From: Paenibacillus sp. DMB20
GTDB taxonomy: Bacteria; Bacillota; Bacilli; Paenibacillales; Paenibacillaceae
Assembly (NCBI RefSeq): GCF_000987955.1
Contig: NZ_LAZU01000015.1
Span: 1 to 64,000, forward strand
Direction of reading: 5' to 3'
Length of the DNA stretch: 64,000 nt
In this document: positions 25,584 to 35,883 of the stretch, piece after piece
Position numbering within the stretch: position 1 is the stretch's first letter
How the letters are laid out: every line of letters starts with the position of its first letter
Made by a program: the position numbers and the translations under genes
The notes under the pieces: model-generated
Databases searched by the model: none
What the model was told of the DNA's origin: nothing
The model's input: only the letters and a program-made list of their open reading frames with translations

Positions 25584-28500
25584 TTACATGAAGATTTCAA
25601 TAACGTTCCGTTCCTTCACCATTTGGTTGAAGTTATCCCTGGAAATACGCAGCCCGCCTTGGCGATAAGGGTTCGCGATGCGCTCCGCAGGCAGCTCTTT
25701 ACCGTTCATGAGGACTCGGTCGGCTGCTTTTCCTGTAATGCGGTAGACAAAGGTTACCTTGACGCCGGAAAATTCATAGTCGAAATGCAGGCCGTTCAGG
25801 CTTGCAGGCACAACCGGATCCAACACGAGATCGCCTTGGATCTGGCGGATGCCGAGGGCATTGGATATAAGCTGGTTCATATAGATTCCCGGACCGCTGG
25901 AATAGATCCGCCAGCCGCCTTTGACTTGAACGTTGCCGTTCCGCAGTTCGTCAAAATGGTCCTGGGCGTCGTAACGGGTATTGAATTTGCCGTCGGAGCT
26001 GCTGAAGTAAGCATTGCTCTGACGCAGTTCGGCATTGGGAACCACGTCCCGGATACCGACAGGGTTTATGGTTTCCAGCCCCTTCCATACATCCTCCGCT
26101 TTGCCCAGCTTCGCCATGGCCTCCACATAACGGATATGTGCGTGTACATATTGGAGTCCAACCTCTCGTCCGAAGTTAGCTGCTTGCTCGGCTCGTTTGA
26201 AGTGCGTGCTGACGCCGCCCTCATAGGAAGCCGGACGATTCATTAGCCGGACGCCGTCCGGGAACAGCAGTTTGTTGTGAATTAGTTCATAATGAGCACG
26301 TGCCTGCTCCGGATCAAGCAGCTCCGCGATCATACTGCGAGTCATTGGAAGCAGCCGATACTGAATACCGGTTTCCTGATCCTGAGGATGCAGCATCAGC
26401 TTCGCTTGTTCCGGATCTTCAAGATAGAGGAATCCCGGGATAACATCATTGTTCAGCATATAGCGCTCGAAATCCTGCTTGATGCCCGAAGCCATTTTGA
26501 CCAGTTCATCGGAGAGGCCTTGATCAAACGATTGCAGCGCGGAAGAGAGCTGGCTGACCGTTTGATAGGTCAAGGCTACCGTCCAACTGCTGACCATGTA
26601 CTGTTTCAGCTGTGCATTGGCCGGCTGAAGAGTGTCGTCCCAATCGCCGTCCCCGTAGGAGGACAAGTGGGTATCATGCAGGAAATGACCTCGGATATAC
26701 TCAATCTCTTTTTTCGCATGTTCCAGAATGGAAGCCTTGTTTTCCGTAAACTGAAAGGAATGTCTAATTGTGTAAGGAACCTTTTCATTTAAAATACCGA
26801 AGTCCTTCGTTACCGTCAAATAATCGCTCAGTACTTTCAGCGGCCAGACGATGATATCCCCGTGGCTTTCTTCCTGCTGCACGGCATAATATCGGTCGAA
26901 CATGAACCATTGCGGCCAGTTGCCTTCGTCCTCATATTGATGACAGTATACCATTTTGAGGATATCCTTGACCTGCTCATACTTCTGGGTTGCCATAAAG
27001 TATTCAACCGGCCCCTGGCAGACGTCACGGGTTCCCCAGGCTGCGCCGCCGTATTGTTCCAGGCCGTGAGGAACGGAATAGTGGACCAGCATATTGTGCG
27101 TGTACCACCAAGCCAGAGCGTTTACCTTAAAGAGTTCTTCGCTGTCTTCGTCCGGGCGGGAAAGGCGGAAGCCGTTCATGACCTGGCTATAAAACTCGCG
27201 GTATCGAACGATCTCCTCTTCCGCAGTAACCGGAACGCTCGGAAGGTCCTCGCCTTCAAGCAGCCCCTGCATCGTGAGCGTCCAATCGCTGGAGCCTTCA
27301 ATCTGCATGGTTACAAGGGAAGCCGATCCGGATGCTGCGCCGTCGGCCAAAAGCGTTTCGTCACCGATGGAAACATCGGCCCCATCCACCCACAGACGGT
27401 ATTTCAGTTCGGGATAAGCCTGCGCAACCATCGGATTGCTGTCGCCATGGAACGTGAGCACTCCGTTATCCTCGGTCATGCGAATCGCCGTTTCGTATTC
27501 GTTAACGTTCATGGTGACTTGGCTCGTCACGAGATACTTGTACGAAATACCCTTTTCGGAGCGGACGTGAAGCCGTACCTCCGGCGTGTCCAATGTCGTG
27601 AAATTCGTAACGATGATCGTGTCCGTGCCGGTTTTGTAATACCATCGTACATAGTTAAATCCGATTTCAAACAACGAAGGCATGGTCAGCAGCTGGTATA
27701 TTCCGTCCTGTTCGATATAAATACGCTGTCCGGAGGTCTTCGGCACATTCAGTGCACTGCGGGCGTTGCTCATCATTTTGTTCATATTGGTATTGCCAAC
27801 AACCAGATGGGAGTTGAAAATGCCATACATAAAAGAGGTTGTCGTAAGGACCTTGGCCCCCAGTTTCACGTTGCTGCCGGTCATCAAAATATGACCGTGC
27901 GGGCGTTCGACCAGCATTTCTTTCTTTTGAAGCACGACATGTTCAAACGTTTTCGTGAAGAAGGCCAGCAGGCTGCCGTCCTTGCGCTCTTCCTGATGTC
28001 GGTCATGCTTAGGAAAACGGGCGTTGATTTCCTCCTCCGACAGCTCTAAGCCTTGGAGAGGCTCGCCAATCACAGACTTAAGGCGAACGGGGCTGAGGGA
28101 GCGCAACGCGCTGTCAGAAGACCGGCTTTCATATGCCTGCCATGCCTGCTGAATCTCTTCGGCGTATTCGAGCTCCGTTACCGCCATAGGGTGATCGGCT
28201 TTGAACAGGCCATAAAACACAAAGCGGGCTTCGCCGTCCAACTCTACCTTTACGGATTGGAGGCCAGTGTACGCGAATTCATACTGATAGATTTCATTGG
28301 CAAGCTGCTCCCGGCTCAAGCAGGCGGGCATATTCGTTGCTTTGTAGGACAGGCCGAAAAACTGGAAGCCGTCCGTAGAATAGCCTGCTGCTCCTGTAAG
28401 AGCCCCTTGCTGCAGATATGGAAAAAATCCGCCTTGAGGCTGGTTTTGCCGGGAACACACAACATAGCCCTTTTCCTGAGCTTGAAAGACGCTATGGTCG

Positions 28501-28934
28501 ATATATTGGGAAAGATAGGCCTCGTTGCTGCGAACGGCTCCAATGTCGGCGACGCCGAGATCCTGTCCATAAACGATATCCATCACGACTCCGTTGCCGC
28601 GTGCTTTGATGTCCCAGAACCAGATGCCGGACACTGCCGGCGCAAAGGTAACTTCATAATCGACGCCTTCAACGGTTCCTTCCCATACGATTGCGCTTTC
28701 GCTCGCACTCACCTTGCTGTCGGATTGAATGCCGAGCAGGGGGTAGAAACGGATGCCGGATTCATCGTGAATCCGTAAGTACAGATTGTTCATGGAACCG
28801 TCAACCGGGTTCGATACCAATTGATTAATCATGGTGTTGCCGCTTACGGCCTGGTATATATCGCCGCTTTGCCAGAAGGTAAAGCGGAGGTTGCCCGCCT
28901 GCAGGTTGATTTTGTCTTGGGTTATCGTTGTCAT
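25584..28934 (-). CDS. GH94 phosphorylase, probable 1,2-beta-oligoglucan phosphorylase
   Basis: The protein has 1116 aa and starts at an ATG behind AGGAGGAG. Its size and architecture (beta-sandwich N-terminal half, then an alpha/alpha barrel from about residue 590) match the long GH94 enzymes that phosphorolyse sophorooligosaccharides to alpha-glucose 1-phosphate, as known from Listeria innocua. The barrel contains GLEQYGGAAWGTRDVCQGP and, near residues 759-767, YGDGDWDDTLQP, which carries the likely acid catalyst. No signal peptide is present, so it is cytoplasmic. The gene order with GH3, binding protein and permeases supports the substrate, but cellobiose- or laminaribiose-type specificity is not excluded. 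Confidence 0.78.
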   Translation of the reverse strand: MTTITQDKINLQAGNLRFTFWQSGDIYQAVSGNTMINQLVSNPVDGSMNNLYLRIHDESGIRFYPLLGIQSDSKVSASESAIVWEGTVEGVDYEVTFAPAVSGIWFWDIKARGNGVVMDIVYGQDLGVADIGAVRSNEAYLSQYIDHSVFQAQEKGYVVCSRQNQPQGGFFPYLQQGALTGAAGYSTDGFQFFGLSYKATNMPACLSREQLANEIYQYEFAYTGLQSVKVELDGEARFVFYGLFKADHPMAVTELEYAEEIQQAWQAYESRSSDSALRSLSPVRLKSVIGEPLQGLELSEEEINARFPKHDRHQEERKDGSLLAFFTKTFEHVVLQKKEMLVERPHGHILMTGSNVKLGAKVLTTTSFMYGIFNSHLVVGNTNMNKMMSNARSALNVPKTSGQRIYIEQDGIYQLLTMPSLFEIGFNYVRWYYKTGTDTIIVTNFTTLDTPEVRLHVRSEKGISYKYLVTSQVTMNVNEYETAIRMTEDNGVLTFHGDSNPMVAQAYPELKYRLWVDGADVSIGDETLLADGAASGSASLVTMQIEGSSDWTLTMQGLLEGEDLPSVPVTAEEEIVRYREFYSQVMNGFRLSRPDEDSEELFKVNALAWWYTHNMLVHYSVPHGLEQYGGAAWGTRDVCQGPVEYFMATQKYEQVKDILKMVYCHQYEDEGNWPQWFMFDRYYAVQQEESHGDIIVWPLKVLSDYLTVTKDFGILNEKVPYTIRHSFQFTENKASILEHAKKEIEYIRGHFLHDTHLSSYGDGDWDDTLQPANAQLKQYMVSSWTVALTYQTVSQLSSALQSFDQGLSDELVKMASGIKQDFERYMLNNDVIPGFLYLEDPEQAKLMLHPQDQETGIQYRLLPMTRSMIAELLDPEQARAHYELIHNKLLFPDGVRLMNRPASYEGGVSTHFKRAEQAANFGREVGLQYVHAHIRYVEAMAKLGKAEDVWKGLETINPVGIRDVVPNAELRQSNAYFSSSDGKFNTRYDAQDHFDELRNGNVQVKGGWRIYSSGPGIYMNQLISNALGIRQIQGDLVLDPVVPASLNGLHFDYEFSGVKVTFVYRITGKAADRVLMNGKELPAERIANPYRQGGLRISRDNFNQMVKERNVIEIFM

Positions 28935-28959
28935 AGGTAGCTCACTCCTCCTATCCCGG

Positions 28960-28995
28960 GCATAACCGCGGCCAATTGTGCACTAACGGTTATGC
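28960..28995. repeat. Inverted repeat between GH3 and GH94 genes
   Basis: GCATAACCG and CGGTTATGC (perfect 9 bp) enclose 18 bases, just before the GH94 ribosome site. It could be an internal operator or an mRNA hairpin; no T-run follows. Confidence 0.5.
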
Positions 28996-29045
28996 TCGAG
29001 GCAGCTTTGCTGTTTTTGTCAAAAATATAAGAATGTCTGGGACGT

Positions 29046-31205
29046 CTATATAAGTCTGAATGCACCTTCAAGAGTATCTCGGCTGTTCGGTCCGACAAAG
29101 ACTTGAAAGAGGCCGGGATCGCTGGCGAAGCTCAGATCGCTGTGGTGGTAACGCAGCTGTTCTTCCGTAATCGTAAACGTGACCGTTCGGCATTCTCCCG
29201 GCTGCAGATCAATCCGTTCAAAAGCTTTAAGCTCGCGGAGCGGACGAACCACTTCGCCTACAGCATCGCGGATATATAGCTGAACGGTCTCCACGCCCGC
29301 TCTGGCTCCCGTGTTCGTTACGGTTACGTTGACGGTGAGCGGCTGCTCCGCAGACATTTCATCGCTCGAAACGGTCAAGCCGCTGTAGTCGAAGGTCGTA
29401 TAGGATAAGCCATATCCGAACGGCAGGAGAGGCTCGTTGGGACTGTCGATATATTTGGATACGTAACGTTCGCCGGTTTTGGAAGGATCCATCGGACGGC
29501 CCGTATTGAAGGCGTTGTAATATACCGGAACCTGGCCGACCGATTGCGGGAACGACATGGTCAGCCTTCCTGACGGGTTCACGCTGCCGGTAAGGATGTC
29601 CGCGACCGCAGCTCCGCCTTCAGTTCCAGGGAACCAGGCTTCCAGTACCGCGTCCGACTCGTCAAACAGGCCGTTCAAATCAAGCGGCCGGCCATTAAAG
29701 ATAACAGCTGCCATCGGTTTGCCCAGCCGCTTTAACTGCCGCACCAACTCCAGCTGCGCTTCCGGAAGGGTGATATCCGTCCGGGAGCCTCCTTCTCCGC
29801 TCATATCGGAGGCCTCGCCCAGCGCGAGAACAAGGACGTCCGCTTCGCGGGCCGCGGCAGTCGCCGCCTCCAGCTGCTCCGCCGTCATGCTGTCGATGCC
29901 GCAGCCGGCAGTTACGGAGAGCTTGCCGGTGAAGCGTTCTTGCAGTGCAGGCCCTAGCTTGACGGCATCTTCCTTCTCTCCGACGCAGGACCACCAGCCC
30001 AAAATATCCTCATGATCGGCAAACGGCCCGATCAGGGCCACGCGGGATTCCGGCTTCAGCGGCAAGACGCCGTTGTTTTTAAGGAGCACGCAGGATTTGG
30101 CGGCAGCTTCATAAGCGGCCTTCCGGTGCTCCCGGCACAGAAGAAGCTCACGCTCGCGGTTTGGATCGGCGCCACGCAGCGGGTTTTCGAACAAGCCGAG
30201 TTTGTTCTTCAGCTGCAAAACGCGGAGGACGGCTTCGTCAATAAGCTCTTCATCGACGCGCCCGCTTTCGATCAACTGAGGCAGGTGCCGGACATAACAC
30301 GGCGTCATCATTTCGATGTCCACGCCGGCGCGGATGGCCCGGTAGGCTGCCTCGCAGTCGTCCTCGGCCGCCCCGTGGGCGATCATTTCCCGGATCGAAG
30401 CCCAGTCGGAAATGAGCACCCCGTCAAAATTCCATTCATCGCGCAGAATGCCGCGCATCAGCTTTTCATTGCCGGAAGCCGGTATGCCGTCAACGGTGTT
30501 GAACGAGGCCATGACCATTTCACAACCTTCCTCCAGTGCGGCTTTATAGGCCGGGAGGTAGTACTCTCTCAGCTGTCTTTCCGACATATCCACCGTGTTA
30601 TAATCCCGGCCTCCCTCAGCGGCGCCATAGGCGGCAAAGTGTTTCACGCAGGCTGCCAGACGGTCTTTATCTTCGGCAAGGTTGCTTCCTTGATACCCGC
30701 GAACAAAAGCGCGGGCAAACAGGCTGTTCAGATACGGGTCCTCGCCGGTCGTTTCCATGACGCGTCCCCAGCGGGGATCTCGCACCAGATCGACCATCGG
30801 CGCAAACGTGACATGGATGCCGGATACCGCCGATTCCTTTGCGGCAATTTCCGCGCTTTTTTCGGCCACGCCGAGATCCCATGAACAGCCGAGAGCAAGT
30901 GGAATCGGAAAAATGGTCTTAAATCCGTGAATCACGTCCGCCATAAACAGGAGGGGGATGCCCAGCCGGCTTTTTTCCATATAGCTCTTCTGCAATGCGA
31001 TGATCGAAGCCGCCCCCGACAAGCCCAAAACCGAGCCGCTGGCATTCACCATCTCGGCGGTAACCCCCATTTCCTCCTTCGGGCCGGTAATTTGGCCTTT
31101 GTCCTCGGCCCCTTCATGAAGATGTGCCGTAAGCTGCAGCAGTTGCGCAACCTTTTCCTCGAGCGTCATTTCATTTAAAAGACCGGCTATTTGCTTCTGG
31201 TCCAT
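29046..31205 (-). CDS. GH3 beta-glucosidase
   Basis: The 719-aa glycoside hydrolase starts at an ATG behind GGAGGG. The order is an N-terminal (beta/alpha)8 barrel with KHFAAYGAAEGGRDYN and the nucleophile region FDGVLISDW (Asp near residue 267), a second alpha/beta domain, and a C-terminal fibronectin III-like domain (residues 620-719, VTVTNTGARAGVETVQLYI). No signal peptide is seen, so it acts on imported oligosaccharides. In the Listeria sophorooligosaccharide locus a GH3 enzyme has this place and hydrolyses sophorose and short beta-1,2 oligomers, so a similar role is inferred. Confidence 0.9.
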   Translation of the reverse strand: MDQKQIAGLLNEMTLEEKVAQLLQLTAHLHEGAEDKGQITGPKEEMGVTAEMVNASGSVLGLSGAASIIALQKSYMEKSRLGIPLLFMADVIHGFKTIFPIPLALGCSWDLGVAEKSAEIAAKESAVSGIHVTFAPMVDLVRDPRWGRVMETTGEDPYLNSLFARAFVRGYQGSNLAEDKDRLAACVKHFAAYGAAEGGRDYNTVDMSERQLREYYLPAYKAALEEGCEMVMASFNTVDGIPASGNEKLMRGILRDEWNFDGVLISDWASIREMIAHGAAEDDCEAAYRAIRAGVDIEMMTPCYVRHLPQLIESGRVDEELIDEAVLRVLQLKNKLGLFENPLRGADPNRERELLLCREHRKAAYEAAAKSCVLLKNNGVLPLKPESRVALIGPFADHEDILGWWSCVGEKEDAVKLGPALQERFTGKLSVTAGCGIDSMTAEQLEAATAAAREADVLVLALGEASDMSGEGGSRTDITLPEAQLELVRQLKRLGKPMAAVIFNGRPLDLNGLFDESDAVLEAWFPGTEGGAAVADILTGSVNPSGRLTMSFPQSVGQVPVYYNAFNTGRPMDPSKTGERYVSKYIDSPNEPLLPFGYGLSYTTFDYSGLTVSSDEMSAEQPLTVNVTVTNTGARAGVETVQLYIRDAVGEVVRPLRELKAFERIDLQPGECRTVTFTITEEQLRYHHSDLSFASDPGLFQVFVGPNSRDTLEGAFRLI

Positions 31206-31289
31206 ATGATTCCCTCCACATCTTTATATCTAAGAGAATAGTAGGTTGAAGATGGACGAAATACTGTATCCTTCTCCTTCTCAGGAGCC

Positions 31290-31390
31290 TGCACAATGGT
31301 CTTTAAGCGTTGTGCAAACTCCTCATTCAGAAGAATGAGGGCGGCAGAAGCGAAGAACCCGGATGCATCTTAAATCCTGCACACCGGGTT
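31290..31390 (-). promoter_or_regulatory. Three stem-loops in the binding protein-GH3 intergenic region
   Basis: TGCACAA/TTGTGCA (31290-31316), CCTCATTC/GAATGAGG (31321-31340) and AACCCGG/CCGGGTT (31356-31390) lie in the 240 bp between the two genes, with no clear T-run. Such hairpins commonly stabilise the binding-protein mRNA or partly terminate it, so that more binding protein than enzyme is made. Confidence 0.5.
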
Positions 31391-31446
31391 CAAAGGACTT
31401 GTACCGCTGGCGAATGCCTCAGGCCAACTCTATTCTTAGATGCTTT

Positions 31447-33044
31447 TTATTTCTTTAGGTTGTTCAGTTCGTCCAGAACGGGTTTGACGAGAGACTGCTT
31501 GCTGTCCACCCATTTCTTCCAGTTGGCTTCCAGATCTCCGTCCTGCAGAATCAGGTTGGTGTATTCTTCCTCGTAAGCGAACGTAGCTTGGTTTTTGGCT
31601 TTGGAGTCATACAGCTGAACGTCCCAATCGTAGGTAGCCAGCTTGCCGCCTTCCTTGCCGAGTTTCGCTTTGTTTTGGTAATGTTTAACGGCCGTATCGC
31701 GATATTCCTGCTTGATGGCCGGATTGATCATGCTGAAGTCGTCCCCGAGCAGGTACAGGCCTTCAAAACGGCTTGGATATTTGTCCTCTAGCGAGGTTCC
31801 TTCGGGCAATAGGCTTACAAGCTCATTGTTTTCACCGTATTTCCAGTCCTTGCCTTCAAAGCCCATGTTGAGCAGCATTTGTCCTTCCTTGCTTGTCGAA
31901 TAATCCACCAGGTCCATGATGCGTTCGAATTTTTCTTCGCTGATGTTCGGGGAGAAGACCAGTGCGGACCAGAAGTTGACCTGCTCCAGGTTGCGGTATT
32001 TTCCGTCGTCTCCAAGCACGATCGCGGTGTGAACGACATCGTCGCTGTTAAGGCCAAGGTTCTTCTTCATGTCTTTGTCCACGTCGCGACGGAAGGAGGC
32101 CAAACCGCCGAGGCTCATAACCGCAGCCGTTCCTTTTATTCGGAAGTTGTCGCTGCCTTCGCTGTTTTTCCAGGTGTAGTATTCAGGGTTCAGGAGTCCT
32201 TCTTTGTATGCTTTTTGCATCAGTTTCAAGCCGGTAAGCGTCTCCGGATCCGCTGGGCCCCAGTGGTACTTGCCGTCTTCGCCTTTATAGAAGGCGGACT
32301 CGACCCGGGAATGCTCGCTGTTAGGCATCATGATATTAGTCAGCACGTCGCCTGCGTTGTAAGAGATCGGAACGAGCTTGGAGCCAAGTTTGCCCGGGTC
32401 CTTCTCTTTTACCAGCTTGGCGTATTCCATGATCTCGCTGGTTGTGTACACGTCCTTGATTTCGAAGTTGACGGCTTTCGCCCAGTCCTTGCGGATGGCG
32501 ATAACGCCGATTTGGTTCACGAGCGGATCGGCAGGCTTGTTCTCGAAGTAAACCGGTCTAGGCAAAATGTACGTGCCGCCGCTCAGTTCTTCGAGTTTTT
32601 CGCCGAGGCCTGTCAGCTTGTAAGCCGCAGCCACGTTCGGCCAGCGTTCCTTCCAGTCGTCCGGGAACTTGTACAGAAGTCCCTGATCGATGTAGTTCAT
32701 GCATCGCCGTGAATATAGTTCCAGGTTGCGACATCCGGCAGGTCGCCGGAGTTGATCCAGAGACGGAGCTTTTCAGCCCAAGAATCCCATTCCACGAAGT
32801 TGTAGTCCCACTCGATGTTGTACTTGTCCATCCAGTACTTATGAAACTCGTTTTCCATCTGGCCGTCCTTCACTTGAATGGTGCTGGCGACGGAAATCTT
32901 CAGCTTGTCTTTGTAGCCTCCGTTCTCGTCTTTTTCGTTGCCGCTCGAAGCTTCTTTGCCCGAGCAGGCGGTCACCATGAGCATGACCAGGCACATGGTA
33001 AGCAGAAGGATGGATTTTGCCGACAGCTTTTTGTTCGTTTTCAT
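31447..33044 (-). CDS. ABC sugar-binding lipoprotein, frameshifted as read
   Basis: This is the extracellular solute-binding protein of a CUT1/Lpl-type importer. A lipoprotein signal MKTNKKLSAKSILLLTMCLV is followed by the lipobox VTAC (Cys near residue 27). The frame is broken at 32697-32700. The first part ends WNYIHGDA-stop and the second starts MNYIDQGLLYKFPDDW, overlapping by one base step. One missing base in GATGC(N)ATGAAC restores a protein of about 532 aa. It is followed by GH3 and preceded by two permeases. The ligand is inferred to be sophorooligosaccharide. Confidence 0.88.
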
Positions 33045-33093
33045 GTTTTACCCCCATGAATGATCAGATTTTTTTGCAAAATCTATTGCATTA

Positions 33094-34011
33094 TCAGGTC
33101 TTGATAGCCCCTGTTAATACCCCTTTTGCGAAGTGCTTTTGCAGCAGCGGGAAGAAACACATGATCGGCACCATCGTGACGAATACCGCCGCCATTTTCA
33201 TCCCCGTCGAGAAATTGGCCTTGCCGACGGAGTCTACGCTTGAAGCGTTAGATACGTTGGTCTGCGACTCTACAATGATCGTCCGGAGTACGTTTTGAAG
33301 CGGCAGTTGCTCTGCCTTTCGGAGGAAAATCATCGCGTCGTACCAGCTGTTCCAGAATGCTACGCCGTAAAACAATGTAATCGTGGCCATGATGGGAGCC
33401 GCAAGCGGAAGCACCACGGAGAACAGAATCTTCCATTCGCCCGCGCCGTCGAGCCGTGCCGATTCCATCAGCGATTCCGGCAGGCTCTGGAAATAGTTCA
33501 TCATCAGTATCATGTTGAAGGCGCTGAAGCTTCCCGCCAGAATGACGGACCACAGCGTTCCCGTCAGGTGAAGCGACTTCATGATCAGGTAAAGTGGAAC
33601 GATACCGCCGTTAAAAATCATCGTGAAAAGCACCAGGAAAAAGATCAGTTTTTTGCCCGGAAATTTGTTTCTGCTGAGCGCATAAGCCATGCTGCTCGTT
33701 ATAAAGAGGCTGAGCGGAAGTCCCACGATCAGAAGCTTGAAGGTGTTCCAGTAGCCGGTCAGAATGCTTCCGTCCGCGAACAGCGCTTTATAGGAATCGA
33801 GCGTCGGATTCTTAGGGAACATCATGAGCGGATTATCCGCGTATTCTTTAGGCGTCGAGAAAGAGATCATGATGACGTTCCAGAACGGGATCAGAATCAG
33901 TAAGCTAAGTACAAGAAGCATCGCGAACAGGAAATAGTCCAGCCCCGTCATGTTTCTTTTCATTTTGCGAGCCTTGGGCTGCTGCTTTAGGGTTGAGGTT
34001 GTCGTGCCCAT
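33094..34011 (-). CDS. ABC sugar permease, LplC/MalG type
   Basis: The 305-aa protein has six membrane segments. The inner-membrane EAA-type loop reads YFQSLPESLMESARLDGAGEW, shortened here to PESLMESARLDGAGEW. The start is the ATG at 34011 (MGTTTSTLKQQPK) behind AAAGGAGTG. An upstream ATG at 34086 would begin inside the repeat element and lacks a ribosome site. The C-terminus KGVLTGAIKT is typical of this subfamily. It lies 50 bp before the binding-protein gene. No ATPase gene is in the window, so a shared MsmX-type ATPase is probably used, as is usual in Bacillales. Confidence 0.92.
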   Translation of the reverse strand: MGTTTSTLKQQPKARKMKRNMTGLDYFLFAMLLVLSLLILIPFWNVIMISFSTPKEYADNPLMMFPKNPTLDSYKALFADGSILTGYWNTFKLLIVGLPLSLFITSSMAYALSRNKFPGKKLIFFLVLFTMIFNGGIVPLYLIMKSLHLTGTLWSVILAGSFSAFNMILMMNYFQSLPESLMESARLDGAGEWKILFSVVLPLAAPIMATITLFYGVAFWNSWYDAMIFLRKAEQLPLQNVLRTIIVESQTNVSNASSVDSVGKANFSTGMKMAAVFVTMVPIMCFFPLLQKHFAKGVLTGAIKT

Positions 34012-34035
34012 CCCTTTTTCACTCCTTTCTTCATA

Positions 34036-34146
34036 GATATAGAATTTATAAGTTATCAGCGGAGCTGATGGAATTCTATATCGCAAGAAAAACTTCAGCT
34101 AAATGCGGTTGTCTTCCGAGAAAGTACGTCGATAGACGTTTTTCTT
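34036..34146 (-). repeat. Modular structured repeat, copy B
   Basis: This is an inverted copy of the left-edge element: 62-bp core at 34085-34146 and 47-bp hairpin module at 34036-34082, in the same order and spacing. It fills the gap between the two permease genes. The stop codon of the upstream permease (34145-34147) overlaps the core's first bases, so the element is transcribed in the operon. Confidence 0.88.
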
Positions 34147-35104
34147 ATCGGAATAAACCGTCTCCGCCCAGTTTTTTGGCAATTCTATCCGCAGCAAGCA
34201 GCAGAATCATGTTCACCAGGGAGCGGAACAAGCTGACCGCCGTGGAGAACGAGAAGTCGGTTGACGATTGGAAGGTAATCCGGTAAATATAAACGTCCAG
34301 AACTTCCGATACATTTTTCGTGGCCGCGTTGGCCAAGTTGAAAATCTGGTCAAAGCCCGAGGACATCAGTCCGCCCACCGAGAGGATGAACATAATGGTT
34401 ACGGTAGGGAGGATGTTGGGCAACGTGATCCGGAATATTTGCTGGATTCGCGATGCGCCGTCAATCTGGGCCGACTCGTATTGGTCCTGGTCGATGCCGG
34501 AAATGGCGGCCAGATACACTATGGCTCCCCAACCGGCGGATTTCCAGATGTCCGTAAGGAGGAGCATCGGGATAAAGGTGCTTTCCGATCCCAAAAAGTT
34601 GATCGTCGGCAGGCCGAACAGGGACAGCGTGCTGTTGACCAGCCCGTCGTAGGACAGAACGTTGATGACGATCCCGGATACGATAATCCATGACAGGAAG
34701 TGCGGGAAGGTTAGCACCGTTTGGAACGCCTTCTTCATCCGCTTCATCCGCAGCTCGTTCAGCATGAGCGCCAGGATGATCGGAACGGGGAAGGTGATAG
34801 CCAGCTTAATGATGTTGATGTAAAGCGTACGCCATACGGAATCTATGAACGTAGGGTCGCGGAATACATATTTAAAGTTTTCAAATCCGACCCACGGACT
34901 GCCCCAGATTCCCATATTGGCTTTGTAGTCCTTGAAGGCCAAGGACAGGCCGCCCATCGGCATGTAGGCAAACAGGAACAGCCATACCAGGCCGGGCAAG
35001 AGCAGGGTGTAAATCATTCTGTTTTTACGGATTTCGGCCCATAGTCTTTTGGATCTCTTACGGCCGCTCAGTTGGTTGTCTGGCCCTAAGGCTTCGGATT
35101 TCAA
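34145..35104 (-). CDS. ABC sugar permease, LplB type
   Basis: The 319-aa protein has six membrane segments with the conserved loop AISGIDQDQYESAQIDGASR. A TTG at 35104 is preferred because GAGGAG lies seven bases upstream; the frame could also open at a GTG at 35119 without a ribosome site. The N-terminus is basic (RKRSKRLWAEIRKNR), then LLLPGLVWLFLFAYMPM. Its last codons run into the repeat element. It follows the esterase gene and pairs with the LplC-type permease downstream. Confidence 0.92.
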   Translation of the reverse strand: MKSEALGPDNQLSGRKRSKRLWAEIRKNRMIYTLLLPGLVWLFLFAYMPMGGLSLAFKDYKANMGIWGSPWVGFENFKYVFRDPTFIDSVWRTLYINIIKLAITFPVPIILALMLNELRMKRMKKAFQTVLTFPHFLSWIIVSGIVINVLSYDGLVNSTLSLFGLPTINFLGSESTFIPMLLLTDIWKSAGWGAIVYLAAISGIDQDQYESAQIDGASRIQQIFRITLPNILPTVTIMFILSVGGLMSSGFDQIFNLANAATKNVSEVLDVYIYRITFQSSTDFSFSTAVSLFRSLVNMILLLAADRIAKKLGGDGLFR

Positions 35105-35130
35105 GTGGCATCTCCTCACTCTATTGGGTT

Positions 35131-35883
35131 CTAGTCGTTAAAAAGAAAATCAAACGTCGTCTTCAAATGCTCTTCCCAGAAGATCCAGTCATGCGTGCCG
35201 GGTCCTTCCACATAGCGGAAATCGAAGCTAGTGCTCTGCATGTATTCCGCGAAATCCCGGTTCATTTCGATGAACGGGTCGCTGGATCCGCAGCAGCAAA
35301 GTACGGAAGGGAGTTTTCCGGATTCCTCCAGCCTCCTGGCGGCTAAAGCGTATATATCTTGCTCCGGCGTCACCTTCAGGTCCCTGCCGAACACCGCCTG
35401 CATTTCCTTCAACATTCCCGGCGGCATCTGGGGATCCAGAAGACGCTTTTGAATATCCGTCACACCGGAAAGGGATACCGCTTTGGCATAGCGGTCGGGG
35501 TAAGTCAGCGCGCATTTCAGCGCACCGTATCCGCCCATGGACAGCCCTGCCACGAAAATGTTGTCCGGATCGGGATTCAGATGAAGCAGCCTGCTGCAGA
35601 ACTCCGGCAGTTCCTGCGTGATGTAATGGAAATAATTCAGCCCGTAAACCATGTCGGTGTAGTAACTCCGGTTCGCCTCGGGCATGATGACCGTGCATCC
35701 GTACCGCTGAGCATACTGCTCTATTGTGGTCAAACGCTGCCAAGTACTTGCGTTGTCGCCGGCTCCGTGAAGCAGATAAAGCGTGCTTCCCGAAGGGTTT
35801 CCAGATTCCGCAGGAGAGACCACGTGGATGCTGGTCGTCATGCATAAAGTGGGCGATCCGGTCTCTATGGTGATATGCGCCAT
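35131..35883 (-). CDS. Esterase of the alpha/beta hydrolase (EstA/FrmB) type
   Basis: The 250-aa protein has the nucleophile elbow GLSMGGYG (Ser near 115), an oxyanion region LLHGAGDNASTW near residue 38, an acid in CCGSSDPFIEMN and a His in GTHDWIFW. The family includes acetyl- and tributyrin-esterases and carbohydrate esterase 1 proteins. The start at 35883 follows AAAGGGG. It is the first gene of the sugar operon, so removal of acyl substituents from the imported glucan is a reasonable inference. No signal peptide is seen, so it acts in the cytoplasm. Confidence 0.85.
   Translation of the reverse strand: MAHITIETGSPTLCMTTSIHVVSPAESGNPSGSTLYLLHGAGDNASTWQRLTTIEQYAQRYGCTVIMPEANRSYYTDMVYGLNYFHYITQELPEFCSRLLHLNPDPDNIFVAGLSMGGYGALKCALTYPDRYAKAVSLSGVTDIQKRLLDPQMPPGMLKEMQAVFGRDLKVTPEQDIYALAARRLEESGKLPSVLCCCGSSDPFIEMNRDFAEYMQSTSFDFRYVEGPGTHDWIFWEEHLKTTFDFLFND

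Noticed and set aside
26862..28778. Long plus-strand frames opposite the GH94 gene
   Set aside because: They have no start signals and no family resemblance; the minus-strand GH94 protein is continuous for 1116 codons.
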